The notes: generated by a model not told the origin, from the sequence alone. 64,000 nucleotides of DNA from Pseudomaricurvus sp033283335 (GCA_033283335.1 JAWMQP010000002.1:434001-498000), one strand, 5' to 3'; positions 42,362-51,144 are shown, counted from the first letter of the stretch. Program-made: numbers and translations.

Positions 42362-43771
42362 TTATAGGTCTTTCTTATAGGTCTTCGGCTCACCGGCGTT
42401 CATGTAGCGGGACAGATTAAAGTGCAGGCTGGCGACACTGCGTTCCATATAGGGATTGGGACGAGGGCCACTGAATCCGAGGGATTTCATGCCCTGCTGT
42501 ACGGCCGCCATGTTGGAAAAGTCCTGTGACAGGACATAGCACCAGTCTTCTTCCGTTGGCGGACAGAATTCCCACTCGGGTTTGGGTTCTTCACCTTCGG
42601 GGAACAGCTCATAGACCACCGCTTCGAAAATGCACTTGTCGGGGTCATTGCCGTAAGGGCGGGCGCTGTAACAGAGGGCGTTATTGACGGCATGACCAAT
42701 CTGGAAGTTGGGGAAAACCTGCCAGGCGGTGCCACTCTTGCCCACGTGTTCCGGGTCTACGGTTGGCCAGACCACACCGCGGGCTTCATCGGTTTTACGG
42801 GCACTGCTGAGCCAGTGCTGCAGGACTTCTCCGGGCGGAGTGCCTTCAGGCAGTTCATCCGCCAGTCGCGCAGCCGCGTCTACCAGGGTTTGGGTGGTGT
42901 TGGTGTTGGCTTTTTCCCAGGTGTATTTCTGCATTTTAGCGGTGGCAATGCGGGGGTCGGCGTTGGTTCCCAGGCGCAGCTTGGCGGACTGGTTTTTGTC
43001 CATGTCCTTGGGGGCTTCATAGCCGATGTTGCTGTGCAGGCCATGGGACTTGGCCCAGCCGCGGAACTCGCCGTACTGGTTGAATTCCGGGTGGGTGGTT
43101 TGCACATGGTAGGTTTCGCTGAAGGCTTCCATGGCCACCTTCCAGTTGCAATCAAAGATGCCCCATTTGCGCCAGCGCGGGCGCATGTTCTGCAATTCAA
43201 ACGGCTCCAGCATCTCCGGCACCGGCTGTAAAAACTCACTCAGGGGTTCGCAATCCGGATTCAGGTTGATCCAGATCCAACCGCCCCAGGTATCCAGCTT
43301 GACTGGTTTCAGGCTGGTGCATTCCTTATCCAGCGCCCCTTGCCAATCGTCCTGGTGCTGGATGTGGGTGTTTTCCCCCTCCAGATTGAAGCGCCAGCCA
43401 TGGTAGGCACAGACGAACTGCAAGCGGTGACCGGAGGCGTTGCGCTTGCCTTCCGGCACGTCCACCAAACGGCGGCCACGGTGGGGGCAGACATTGTGGT
43501 AGGCCTTGATGGTATGCTCATCGCTACGGACGATCAGGACAGAATCGTCCATGATTTCAAACGTCAGGTAGTTGCCGGCTTTGGGAATATCTTCTACACG
43601 ACCGGCCTGCAACCAGACTTTACGCCACAGCTTGTCGCGTTCAGCTTTGGCGTAGTCTTCGCTTATATAAGCCTCGGCCGAAAAAGTAACCGGTTGTTCC
43701 AATTCCTCGACCGTTTTTATGAGATTGTCTGCATTGGCAGTTTTTTGCTGAGTATTCTGTTGCTCAGTCAT
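42362..43771 (-). CDS. Rieske oxygenase alpha subunit with bridging Glu (leftward operon)
   Basis: The ATG at 43771 has GGGAGAGGG upstream and gives 469 residues; a frame extension to 43834 has no ribosome site. [2Fe-2S] ligands are C95, H97, C121 and H124 (CPHRG, CAYHG). The mononuclear iron residues are H222 and H227 (TYHVQTTHPEF), and the bridging position is E219 where classic dioxygenases have Asp. The same Glu substitution is reported for carnitine monooxygenase CntA. It heads the leftward CoA operon, and its promoter region holds a GntR-type palindrome at 43912. No reductase or ferredoxin partner is encoded nearby. Confidence 0.9.
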   Translation of the reverse strand: MTEQQNTQQKTANADNLIKTVEELEQPVTFSAEAYISEDYAKAERDKLWRKVWLQAGRVEDIPKAGNYLTFEIMDDSVLIVRSDEHTIKAYHNVCPHRGRRLVDVPEGKRNASGHRLQFVCAYHGWRFNLEGENTHIQHQDDWQGALDKECTSLKPVKLDTWGGWIWINLNPDCEPLSEFLQPVPEMLEPFELQNMRPRWRKWGIFDCNWKVAMEAFSETYHVQTTHPEFNQYGEFRGWAKSHGLHSNIGYEAPKDMDKNQSAKLRLGTNADPRIATAKMQKYTWEKANTNTTQTLVDAAARLADELPEGTPPGEVLQHWLSSARKTDEARGVVWPTVDPEHVGKSGTAWQVFPNFQIGHAVNNALCYSARPYGNDPDKCIFEAVVYELFPEGEEPKPEWEFCPPTEEDWCYVLSQDFSNMAAVQQGMKSLGFSGPRPNPYMERSVASLHFNLSRYMNAGEPKTYKKDL

Positions 43772-43911
43772 GACCCTCTCCCTTAATCCCGTCATGGTGG
43801 ACTCTGGTTCGAATAAATTTTTAGTGTCATTCACCTGTCCGTATGATTAAAATGTCATAAACACCGGTGTTGATCAATAAGGGGTGTGCCCGGGATGACA
43901 TTATTTTGATG

Positions 43912-43923
43912 TTGTCCGGACAA
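43912..43923. promoter_or_regulatory. GntR operator copy A: TTGTC-N2-GACAA
   Basis: TTGTCCGGACAA is a perfect 12-bp palindrome 91 bp upstream of the GntR start and 141 bp upstream of the divergent Rieske start. It continues as AATAAT, as does copy B at 44757. HutC/UTRA-type GntR proteins bind comparable palindromes, so autoregulation and control of the leftward operon are inferred. Confidence 0.65.
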
Positions 43924-43956
43924 ATAATGCCAAAAAGACATAGCCCAGAGCAGGGG

Positions 43957-44012
43957 TTGTATGGTGAAAGTTGTATGGTGAAAGTTGTATGGTGAATGTT
44001 ATATGGTGAATA
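43957..44012 (+). repeat. Four tandem 14-bp repeats forming the gntR leader and start
   Basis: Units TTGTATGGTGAAAG (43957, 43971), TTGTATGGTGAATG (43985) and TTATATGGTGAATA (43999) are joined without gaps. Each contains an ATG followed by GGTGA, which can serve as a ribosome site for the next ATG. The last unit holds the gntR start at 44003. The three upstream ATGs open overlapping six-codon frames (43961-43981, 43975-43995, 43989-44009), each ending in TGA inside the next unit. Confidence 0.8.
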
Positions 44013-44752
44013 AGGCAGAAGCGGATAGCGCTGCGCCGCTGTACCTACAGGTGGCAAAAACACTGAAGACTGAAATCCTCAACGGGCAGTATATGGTCGG
44101 CTCGCGACTGCCGACGGAAGGCAGCCTCTGTCGGCGTTTTGGCGTCAGTCGCTACACAGTGAGAGAGGCTCTGCGGCGACTGCGAGAAGACGGCTTGATC
44201 GCTTCCCGCCAAGGGGCGGGCACAGTGGTAATCCCGGCCCGCTGCAGCAGCTCGGACATCCATCAGGTCATGTCGATCAACGATTTACTGGCCTTTGCCG
44301 AAGAGACCCGTTTTCAAGCGCACTCCATCCGCACCATCACCGTCAATCGCAAACTGGCCCAGCGCACGGGCTTGAAAGAAGGCAGCGACTGGCTGGAAGT
44401 GAAGGGCTTTCGTTACGATGAAGGCGTGACGACACCGGTGTGTCTGGCCGAGTATTACATCTATCGCGGTTTTGCTTCAGTAGGACGGCTGTTACAAAAC
44501 TACAACGGCCCGATCTTTCCCATGATCGAAGACCTCTTTGGCCAAACCATCGGCGAGGTCCACCAGCAAATTTCTGCGGCGTTAATCTCTGCTGAACTGG
44601 CCAGTGAATTCAAGGTGGAGCCCGGTTCAGCCGCACTGGAAGTAAGGCGCACCTATTCCACCAGCGAAGGGCAGGTGGCACAGGTGACGATCAACACCCA
44701 TCCGGCGGCCCGTTTTCAGCATTCGATGACCATGCGCAGGCTGAAGGTCTGA
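44003..44752 (+). CDS. GntR-family regulator, HutC/UTRA type
   Basis: A 249-residue regulator with an N-terminal GntR winged helix (LPTEGSLCRRFGVSRYTVRE, then ALRRLREDGLIASRQGAGTV) and a C-terminal UTRA ligand domain (CLAEYYIYRGFASVGRLLQ, then GSAALEVRRTYSTSEGQV). I take the ATG at 44003 as start; it lies in the last of four 14-bp repeats. Palindromes of the form TTGTN4ACAA flank the gene on both sides and precede the rightward Rieske gene. That implies it controls both divergent arms and its own expression. The effector is probably a pathway intermediate. Confidence 0.92.
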   Translation: MVNKAEADSAAPLYLQVAKTLKTEILNGQYMVGSRLPTEGSLCRRFGVSRYTVREALRRLREDGLIASRQGAGTVVIPARCSSSDIHQVMSINDLLAFAEETRFQAHSIRTITVNRKLAQRTGLKEGSDWLEVKGFRYDEGVTTPVCLAEYYIYRGFASVGRLLQNYNGPIFPMIEDLFGQTIGEVHQQISAALISAELASEFKVEPGSAALEVRRTYSTSEGQVAQVTINTHPAARFQHSMTMRRLKV

Positions 44753-44756
44753 ATCA

Positions 44757-44772
44757 ATTTGTCAGGACAAAT
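44757..44772. promoter_or_regulatory. GntR operator copy B: ATTTGTC-N2-GACAAAT
   Basis: A perfect 7-bp inverted repeat around AG lies 5 bp after the gntR stop and upstream of the rightward Rieske gene. It shares GGACAAATAAT with copy A. Confidence 0.65.
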
Positions 44773-44839
44773 AATTACAGCCATCGTTAAACGGCGGCTG
44801 ACCAGCAAAGCAAGAATAATTTTATTTTTGGCAGTATAG

Positions 44840-44853
44840 GTTGTACGTACAAC
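44840..44853. promoter_or_regulatory. GntR operator copy C: GTTGTACGTACAAC
   Basis: A perfect 14-bp palindrome 69 bp before the Rieske start. It shares the TTGTN4ACAA frame with copies A and B and resembles the HutC-type site. It could bind the local GntR protein or a related one. Confidence 0.6.
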
Positions 44854-44921
44854 TGCAATTCGTTCCTCGATTCTGAACGAGGGCTAAGCTATGTTAACCG
44901 ACCCGGAGGGAGGAGAAGGTC

Positions 44922-46343
44922 ATGAATACTACAGCCAATAAGACAGTCAATACGACGCCAACTTCATCAGACAGCGATTCCACACAAAAACAATGGCCCG
45001 ACAGTTGGTTGACGCTCGAACACGGTATCCGCAGCGGTCGTTATACCGACCCGGAATTTACCAAACTGGAACACGACAAACTCTGGCTGAATGCCTGGCA
45101 GATGGCCGCCCGGGTGGATGAAATTCCACAGACCGGCGACCACACAGTCTATGAGATTGGCGATCAGTCGGTACTGCTGGTACGAGTCGATGAAGACACT
45201 ATCAAGGCCTACCACAACTTCTGCCCCCATCGCGGCACAGCCCTGGGAGACTGCTCAGGTCACTTTGATGAAGGCCGCATTATTTGTCCATTCCACGGCT
45301 GGCGTTGGAACCTGGAAGGCGAAAACCAATACGTTCTGGAACGCGATAACTTCCGCAACGGTGAACTGCGCAACAGCGACGTCGCCTTGCGTGAAGTCAC
45401 CCATGTAGTATTTGCCGGTTTTATTTTCATCAATTTCAGCAAAGAACCGCAGCCCTTTGACGACTTTATCGCCCCGGTACGGGATCTGATTGAAGGTTTG
45501 GCGGTCGGTGACATGCATCACTACTGGTGGAAGTCAGTGGTGGCTCCAGCCAATTGGAAAGTGGCTTTGGAAGCGTTCCTGGAAGGTTACCATGTGCCAG
45601 CGACGCATCCGCAACTGGAAAAACCCGGTGCTGACTTTCTGTTTGGCGATGACGTCAGTGGTGATATGAGCTTCGCCCACGACAACCATTTCTACGAAAC
45701 CTTTGACAAGGGCCATGGCCGTTTTTATGGCGGCCCGAATACCCCAATGGCAGGCAAAACCCGCATTCCCGGTGACCCGGTCGACATGATGGCTGATCGT
45801 CTCAATCTGCTGGTGACGGGCATGGACGCGATGGTGTTGAAAGAGGATGTGGAACTGGTGCGATCTCTCAAGGGAAAGCCCATCCCCGAGGGCTCTTCCC
45901 TGGGCGGCGAGTACGTTAAAGCGCTCTACACCACCGCTGCGGAACAACAGCGACCCATGCCGAAGATGGAGAAAGACATCCTCGATATGTGGGGCGGTGA
46001 AATTTTCGTGTTCCCGAACCTGATGATTTTGCCTCAGGCGGGTAACTGTATGATGTATCGGGTCCGCCCCAATGGCAACGATCCGGATTCCTGCATCTTT
46101 GAAATTTTCTCTACCAAGACCTATCCAGCGGCGCAACCGGTGCCGCGGGCCACGGTGCAAAAGATGACTGATGTCGGAGATCCTGAGCAGTTCCTGCAGA
46201 TCCCGCGGCAGGACTTTGAAAATATTCCACGTATGCAGAAAGGCTTGAAGACGTCCGGTTGTCGACAGATCTGGCTGGCCAACTATTACGAAAAAATCAT
46301 CCTTAATTTTCATCAGGAAATGGATCGCTACTTACAGGATTAG
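44922..46343 (+). CDS. Rieske oxygenase alpha subunit with bridging Glu (rightward arm)
   Basis: A 473-residue Rieske oxygenase with a strong GGAGGGAGGAGAAGG ribosome site. Cluster ligands are C101, H103, C122 and H125 (CPHRG, CPFHG). The iron-site histidines are H224 and H229 (GYHVPATHP), and E221 takes the bridging position. It is a diverged paralogue of the protein at 42362, and both arms share the GntR regulator. Such alpha subunits work as hydroxylases or N/O-demethylases with a separate reductase, which is not encoded here. It is 58 bp upstream of acetoacetyl-CoA synthetase. The substrate is unknown. Confidence 0.9.
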   Translation: MNTTANKTVNTTPTSSDSDSTQKQWPDSWLTLEHGIRSGRYTDPEFTKLEHDKLWLNAWQMAARVDEIPQTGDHTVYEIGDQSVLLVRVDEDTIKAYHNFCPHRGTALGDCSGHFDEGRIICPFHGWRWNLEGENQYVLERDNFRNGELRNSDVALREVTHVVFAGFIFINFSKEPQPFDDFIAPVRDLIEGLAVGDMHHYWWKSVVAPANWKVALEAFLEGYHVPATHPQLEKPGADFLFGDDVSGDMSFAHDNHFYETFDKGHGRFYGGPNTPMAGKTRIPGDPVDMMADRLNLLVTGMDAMVLKEDVELVRSLKGKPIPEGSSLGGEYVKALYTTAAEQQRPMPKMEKDILDMWGGEIFVFPNLMILPQAGNCMMYRVRPNGNDPDSCIFEIFSTKTYPAAQPVPRATVQKMTDVGDPEQFLQIPRQDFENIPRMQKGLKTSGCRQIWLANYYEKIILNFHQEMDRYLQD

Positions 46344-46401
46344 TGCCTGGTATCCAACACTAATGCACCCATTGATCACGTTTTAAGTCTAAGAACCGAT
46401 T

Positions 46402-48390
46402 ATGACAGAAGCTCTCTGGACGCCTTCGGAAGCGCGTATCCACTCCACTCGACTCAGCCAGTTTATTGGCTGGGTCAATGATCGCCATGGCACCGATTTT
46501 GATGCCTCCTATGCCAACTGCGGCCATCGCAACTACGATGATCTGTGGGCCTGGTCGATAGAGTCGCCAGCCGCTTTCTGGGCCAGTGTGTGGTCCTTTT
46601 GCGACGTCAAAGGCGAACTGGTTGAACCGGTAGTCGACCTGCAGCCGAGCCTGATGGGCAGTGCTGTTTTACCCAATGCTTCCCTCAGTTATGCCGAGAA
46701 TCTGTTGCACGGCGCTCCTAAGGAAGCTCCGGTCCTGATCCTGCGGGATGAGCAAGGGCAGCGGCGTGAGATCTGGTACACGGAGCTGGAGGCGCAGGTC
46801 TCCATGATGCAGCAAGCCCTGCGGGATCTGGGCGTGGGTGTGGGCGACCGGGTGGCGGGTTATTTACCCAATATCCCAGAGACCGTGATTGCCATGCTGG
46901 CGGTCACCTCACTGGGGGCGGTCTGGTCTTCCTGCTCGCCGGATTATGGACTGAATGGCTTGAGTGATCGGTTCGGACAGATAGAGCCCAAAGTACTGTT
47001 TACCGCCGACGGCTATCACTACAACGGCAAGTCTTTTGATTCGCTGGCGACGGTCAAGCAACTGTGTCAGGAACTGCCCTCGATCCAAACAGTGGTGGTC
47101 ATACCATACCGGCAGTCGGGCCCGGAGCTTGAGCTGGCCGATCTGCCCAGTGATGCGGTGAGCTGGGATGCGTTCGCGGCGGCTTATACACCCCAGCCAC
47201 TGACCTTTACCCCGGTCAGTTTCCGCGCGCCCTTGTTTATTCTGTTCTCTTCCGGCACCACCGGCCTGCCCAAGTGTATCGTGCATACAGTGGGCGGCAC
47301 CCTGCTGCACCACTTGCGAGAGCACCAGCTGCAGATCGATTTGAAAGCCGGCGACCGGTTGTTGTATTTCACCACCTGCGGTTGGGCTATGTGGAACTGG
47401 CAGGTCAGTGCCATGGCCTCTGGTGTGACCCTGGTACACTACGAGGGTTCGCCGTTTTATCCCGATGCCAACTGCTTGCCGCAAATTGTCGAGGAAGAGC
47501 GTTTAACCCACTTTGGTACCTCGGCAAAATACCTGGATGCCTGTGCCAAACAGGGTATCCGTCCCAAAGACAGCCGCGATTTCTCCTCATTGCGTACCCT
47601 TATGTCTACCGGTTCACCGCTGTCGGCCGATGGTTTTCGTTACGTCTATGACGCATGGAAGGACGATGTCTGTCTGTCCTCTATTTCCGGTGGAACTGAC
47701 GTGATTGGTTGCTTTGTGGGTGGTAACCCCATCGGTCCCGTGTACCCGGGTCAATGCCAGAAGCGTCAGCTGGGGATGGATGTGCAGGTGTTCAACGATC
47801 AGGCACAAGCGCTGGTCGACGAGCCGGGTGAGCTGGTGTGCCTGAACCCGCATCCGGCCATGCCGCTGGGTTTCTGGAAGGATACCGACAACCGTCGTTA
47901 CCACGACGCCTATTTTGATCGTTTCGACAACGTCTGGTGCCACGGCGATTGGGTGCAACTGTCTCCCGAGGGCGGCATGGTGTTTCTGGGCCGCTCCGAT
48001 GCTACTCTCAATCCCGGTGGTGTGCGCATCGGCACGGCAGAAATCTATCGACAGATTGAAGACATTGACGCAATCCTTGATGCGGTGGTGATTGGCCAGA
48101 ATTGGGATAACGACGTGCGCGTGGTCCTGTTCGTGCAAATGCGTGAAGGCCATGCCCTGACCGATGAATTGCAGCAAAGCATTCGCGTGGCCATCAAGCG
48201 CAATGCCACACCACGCCATGTGCCGGCCAAAATTGTGGCGGTGACGGATATCCCCCGCACCCGCTCCGGTAAAATCACCGAACTGGCGGTGCGCGATGTG
48301 GTCCACGGTCGGCCGGTGAAGAACGTTGAGGCACTGGCCAATCCGGAATCGCTGGCACTCTACGCCGATATTGAAGCCCTGCAGGACTAA
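46402..48390 (+). CDS. Acetoacetyl-CoA synthetase
   Basis: A 662-residue ANL-superfamily ligase with the acetoacetyl-CoA synthetase N-terminal region (LWTPSEARIHSTRLSQFIGW). The phosphate loop is SSGTTGLPKCIVH and the C-terminal catalytic lysine lies in TRSGKITELAVRD. It activates acetoacetate, or perhaps another short oxo- or branched acid, with ATP and CoA. It is the second gene of the rightward GntR-controlled arm, so it may salvage acetoacetate released by the pathway or activate the substrate itself. A hairpin at 48397 follows. Confidence 0.9.
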   Translation: MTEALWTPSEARIHSTRLSQFIGWVNDRHGTDFDASYANCGHRNYDDLWAWSIESPAAFWASVWSFCDVKGELVEPVVDLQPSLMGSAVLPNASLSYAENLLHGAPKEAPVLILRDEQGQRREIWYTELEAQVSMMQQALRDLGVGVGDRVAGYLPNIPETVIAMLAVTSLGAVWSSCSPDYGLNGLSDRFGQIEPKVLFTADGYHYNGKSFDSLATVKQLCQELPSIQTVVVIPYRQSGPELELADLPSDAVSWDAFAAAYTPQPLTFTPVSFRAPLFILFSSGTTGLPKCIVHTVGGTLLHHLREHQLQIDLKAGDRLLYFTTCGWAMWNWQVSAMASGVTLVHYEGSPFYPDANCLPQIVEEERLTHFGTSAKYLDACAKQGIRPKDSRDFSSLRTLMSTGSPLSADGFRYVYDAWKDDVCLSSISGGTDVIGCFVGGNPIGPVYPGQCQKRQLGMDVQVFNDQAQALVDEPGELVCLNPHPAMPLGFWKDTDNRRYHDAYFDRFDNVWCHGDWVQLSPEGGMVFLGRSDATLNPGGVRIGTAEIYRQIEDIDAILDAVVIGQNWDNDVRVVLFVQMREGHALTDELQQSIRVAIKRNATPRHVPAKIVAVTDIPRTRSGKITELAVRDVVHGRPVKNVEALANPESLALYADIEALQD

Positions 48391-48396
48391 AAACCC

Positions 48397-48434
48397 TCCG
48401 CTCCGGATCGCAACAGCTTGCGATCCGGAGCGGA
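48397..48434 (+). terminator. Hairpin ending the rightward Rieske operon
   Basis: TCCGCTCCGGATCGCAA (48397-48413) pairs perfectly with TTGCGATCCGGAGCGGA (48418-48434), a 17-bp stem with a 4-nt loop beginning 7 bp after the stop. The following sequence is only weakly T-rich. Confidence 0.8.
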
Positions 48435-48535
48435 CACTTCCCGTTTAAAAAAATTTCTTAATTCCTTTCAAAGGATTGCCCCCGGCCTGTCGTCATACTC
48501 TAATAACCTGACAGGAACCAGGACATGGGCAGTAC

Positions 48536-49060
48536 ATGACAACAGATAATAATGACCAGATTCGGCGAGCCCAGGGCGGTGATCGCGAGGCCTTTGCGCG
48601 CATAGTGGATGCACACTATGAGCGCATGTACCGTATTGCCAGCCATTACTGCGGCAACCGCCAGGACGCTGAAGACATCACCCAGCAGGCGTGTATCAAG
48701 TTGGCTCGCTCGATTCAGCAGTTTCGCTTTGAAGCCCGTTTTTCCACCTGGCTGTATCGGCTGGTGGTTAACTGTTGCCGGGATTACTACAAAGCCCAGA
48801 AGCCCAACCATGAACTGCTCGACACCGACGATGTCGTCACTCTCAAGGCCGATCACATTATCCTTTTGCAGCAGGTGTTGTCGAAGGTCGACAGTATGGG
48901 AGAGGGCTTTCGCGAGACACTGTCACTGGTGATTGGTGAGGGCTTAACCCATGCCCAGGCGGCGGACATCCTTGCCGTTAAAGAGTCCACGGTGTCCTGG
49001 CGACTGCATGAAATTCGCAAGCGACTGAACGTCGAGCTTCAGCTGGAGGGAAAAGCATGA
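48536..49060 (+). CDS. ECF-type RNA polymerase sigma factor
   Basis: A 174-residue sigma-70-family protein of the extracytoplasmic-function type. Region 2 is visible as DAEDITQQACIKLARSI with FSTWLYRLVVNCCRDYY. Region 4 is LTHAQAADILAVKESTVSWR. The stop overlaps the start of the VWA gene by 4 bp (ATGA), so expression is coupled. No zinc-binding anti-sigma domain was seen in the neighbour. The VWA membrane protein may act as regulator or client (inference). Targets are unknown. Confidence 0.92.
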   Translation: MTTDNNDQIRRAQGGDREAFARIVDAHYERMYRIASHYCGNRQDAEDITQQACIKLARSIQQFRFEARFSTWLYRLVVNCCRDYYKAQKPNHELLDTDDVVTLKADHIILLQQVLSKVDSMGEGFRETLSLVIGEGLTHAQAADILAVKESTVSWRLHEIRKRLNVELQLEGKA

Positions 49061-51063
49061 ACGACACGCTGAAACAGCTCTTTACTGACCCCAAGACACA
49101 ACACATAACCACCCCGGATGCACAGGCCAAGGCTCGGGCAATGGCCGCGGCCTTAAACGCCTATGACGAACTACATCGAACCACAGACGCTGATGTGAAT
49201 TCCCAGGACCATCTCCACAAAAACCTCCACAAAAACGGGAGAGACACGATGACCGCACTGACGAGTTCTACGGCTTCCAACCAACCTGCTTTCGCTTGGC
49301 ATCGCTGGGTCTACAGTGGCCTGGCCAGCGCAGCCGTGCTGGTATTAGCGGTATCGGTGGTGATGAACCTTGGTACACAGGTAGTGGATGATGGCGTGGA
49401 GAGTTTGGTTGCGTTTCGGGATGACTCCATCGCTTTGCCAAGTCCCGAGGCGGTGGCGACCTTGCAAAAGGCGCAACATGAGCGGGACATCAGATTCCAG
49501 GCTATGCAGGCCGAGTCAAGTGCCAAGCGCGCGCCGGATGCGCTGCGTATGTCGCCACCGAGTAAACCTTCAAGCGTTGCCGCCTACGACAGTATTGTGA
49601 TGACGCCGGCCCATCAGGAACAGGGGCGTGACCGTTTTACCCAAACAGTTCCTAATGCCATCCAGCGTGTCAGTGATGTGCCTGTCTCGGCCTTTTCCAT
49701 CGATGTGGACACCTCCTCCTACAGTTTTGTGCGTCGCCAGCTCAACCAGGGAGTCCTGCCGCAAAAAGCGGCCGTCCGGCTTGAAGAAATGGTGAACTAT
49801 TTTCCCTACGATTACCCCTTGCCTGACACCAGCGAGCAGCCGTTTTCCACCTCTGTGACAATCTTGGATGCGCCCTGGAAAGCCGGCAATAAACTGATTC
49901 ACATTGGTATTCAGGGCTATGACCTGGCACCGGCGGTGCAGCCACGCTCAAATCTGGTGTTTCTGCTGGATGTGTCCGGCTCGATGAACAGCCCGGATAA
50001 GTTACCGCTGGTCAAACAGTCGCTGTCGCTGCTGCTGAGCCGCTTGAATCCCGAGGATACGGTCGCCATTGCCGTTTACGCCAGTGCCGCCGGTACGGTA
50101 CTGGAGCCGACACCGGTCAAACAGCGAGGCAAAATCATCGCGGCACTGGACCAGTTACAAGCCGGTGGCTCTACCGCCGGTGGCGAGGGCATCAAACTGG
50201 CCTATCAATTGGCTCGCAGCCACTTCGTTGATGACGGTGTGAATCGGATTATTCTGGCTACAGACGGTGATTTTAACGTCGGCATTCGCGATGTCGAAGA
50301 ACTCAAAGGGTTTGTTGAACGCCAGCGTGAGACCGGTGTCTTCCTGTCCATACTGGGCTTTGGTCAGGGCAATTACCACGATCAGTTGATGCAGACACTG
50401 GCTCAGAATGGCAATGGTGTGGCTGCCTATATCGACTCTCTGGGCGAAGCGCAGAAGGTGCTGGTGGATGAGGCCACGTCCAGTTTGTTCCCGATCGCCA
50501 AGGACGTAAAAATTCAAGTGGAGTTCAACCCGGCCACGGTCAGTGAATACCGGTTGCTGGGCTATGAAACCCGCCTCCTGGATGAGCAGGATTTCCACAA
50601 TGACGCGGTGGACGCCGGTGATATCGGGGCAGGGCATGCCGTCACGGCCATCTACGAAATCACCCCGGTTGGTCAGCACAGTGGCGTCTATTCACCGTCC
50701 CGTTACCAGCGGTCAGACGAGGTCGGTACTGACAAGGATGCCGGTAGCGAGAGCGATGGCAGGGACAGTGAATACGGTTTCCTGCAGCTGCGCTATAAAC
50801 TACCGGATGACGATGAGTCACGGCTGATCCAGCAGCCAATCAGCGCGGATGCCAACCCCTCTGAGCGGTTGCAACAGGAAGCCCATTTTGCCACTGCGGT
50901 GGCCGGTTTTGCCCAGCTGCTGCAAGGGGGTCAATACACCGGTCAATGGGGCTATCAGGATGCCTTGACCCTGGCGCAGAACAACCGGGGTCAGGATCTC
51001 TTTGGCTATCGCTCTGAGCTGGTGCAGCTGATCCGCAAGGCGGAGGTAGCTGAGGATCTGTAA
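49057..51063 (+). CDS. Membrane-anchored VWA-domain protein (YfbK-like)
   Basis: A 668-residue protein. A cytoplasmic N-terminus of about 80 residues precedes one transmembrane helix (GLASAAVLVLAVSVVMNL), placing the rest in the periplasm. A YfbK-type N-terminal domain (PVSAFSIDVDTSSYSFVRRQ) is followed by a von Willebrand A domain with a MIDAS motif beginning at D305 (DVSGSMNS) and ATDGDFNVG. A DUF3520-like C-terminus (YGFLQLRYKLPDDDESRLI) ends the protein. Homologues are often encoded beside ECF sigma factors, and their function is not settled. Start and stop fit the overlapping operon. Confidence 0.9.
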   Translation: MNDTLKQLFTDPKTQHITTPDAQAKARAMAAALNAYDELHRTTDADVNSQDHLHKNLHKNGRDTMTALTSSTASNQPAFAWHRWVYSGLASAAVLVLAVSVVMNLGTQVVDDGVESLVAFRDDSIALPSPEAVATLQKAQHERDIRFQAMQAESSAKRAPDALRMSPPSKPSSVAAYDSIVMTPAHQEQGRDRFTQTVPNAIQRVSDVPVSAFSIDVDTSSYSFVRRQLNQGVLPQKAAVRLEEMVNYFPYDYPLPDTSEQPFSTSVTILDAPWKAGNKLIHIGIQGYDLAPAVQPRSNLVFLLDVSGSMNSPDKLPLVKQSLSLLLSRLNPEDTVAIAVYASAAGTVLEPTPVKQRGKIIAALDQLQAGGSTAGGEGIKLAYQLARSHFVDDGVNRIILATDGDFNVGIRDVEELKGFVERQRETGVFLSILGFGQGNYHDQLMQTLAQNGNGVAAYIDSLGEAQKVLVDEATSSLFPIAKDVKIQVEFNPATVSEYRLLGYETRLLDEQDFHNDAVDAGDIGAGHAVTAIYEITPVGQHSGVYSPSRYQRSDEVGTDKDAGSESDGRDSEYGFLQLRYKLPDDDESRLIQQPISADANPSERLQQEAHFATAVAGFAQLLQGGQYTGQWGYQDALTLAQNNRGQDLFGYRSELVQLIRKAEVAEDL

Positions 51064-51088
51064 GGGGGAATCTCAACGTCGGATTTGC

Positions 51089-51115
51089 GCCATTGTAGCA
51101 ATCTGCTACAATGGC
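51089..51115. promoter_or_regulatory. Palindromic operator of the ParD-like/zeta-like pair
   Basis: GCCATTGTAGC and GCTACAATGGC are perfect 11-bp inverted repeats with a 5-nt spacer, located 30 bp before the antitoxin-like start. Toxin-antitoxin operons are usually repressed by the antitoxin at such sites. It could also act as a terminator of the VWA gene. Confidence 0.65.
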
Positions 51116-51144
51116 TGTGTACTCACCTGACGGAGGCGTCCACC

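Noticed and set aside
47614..48306. A 230-codon frame opposite acetoacetyl-CoA synthetase
   Set aside because: It mirrors a conserved ligase and contains no recognisable domain.
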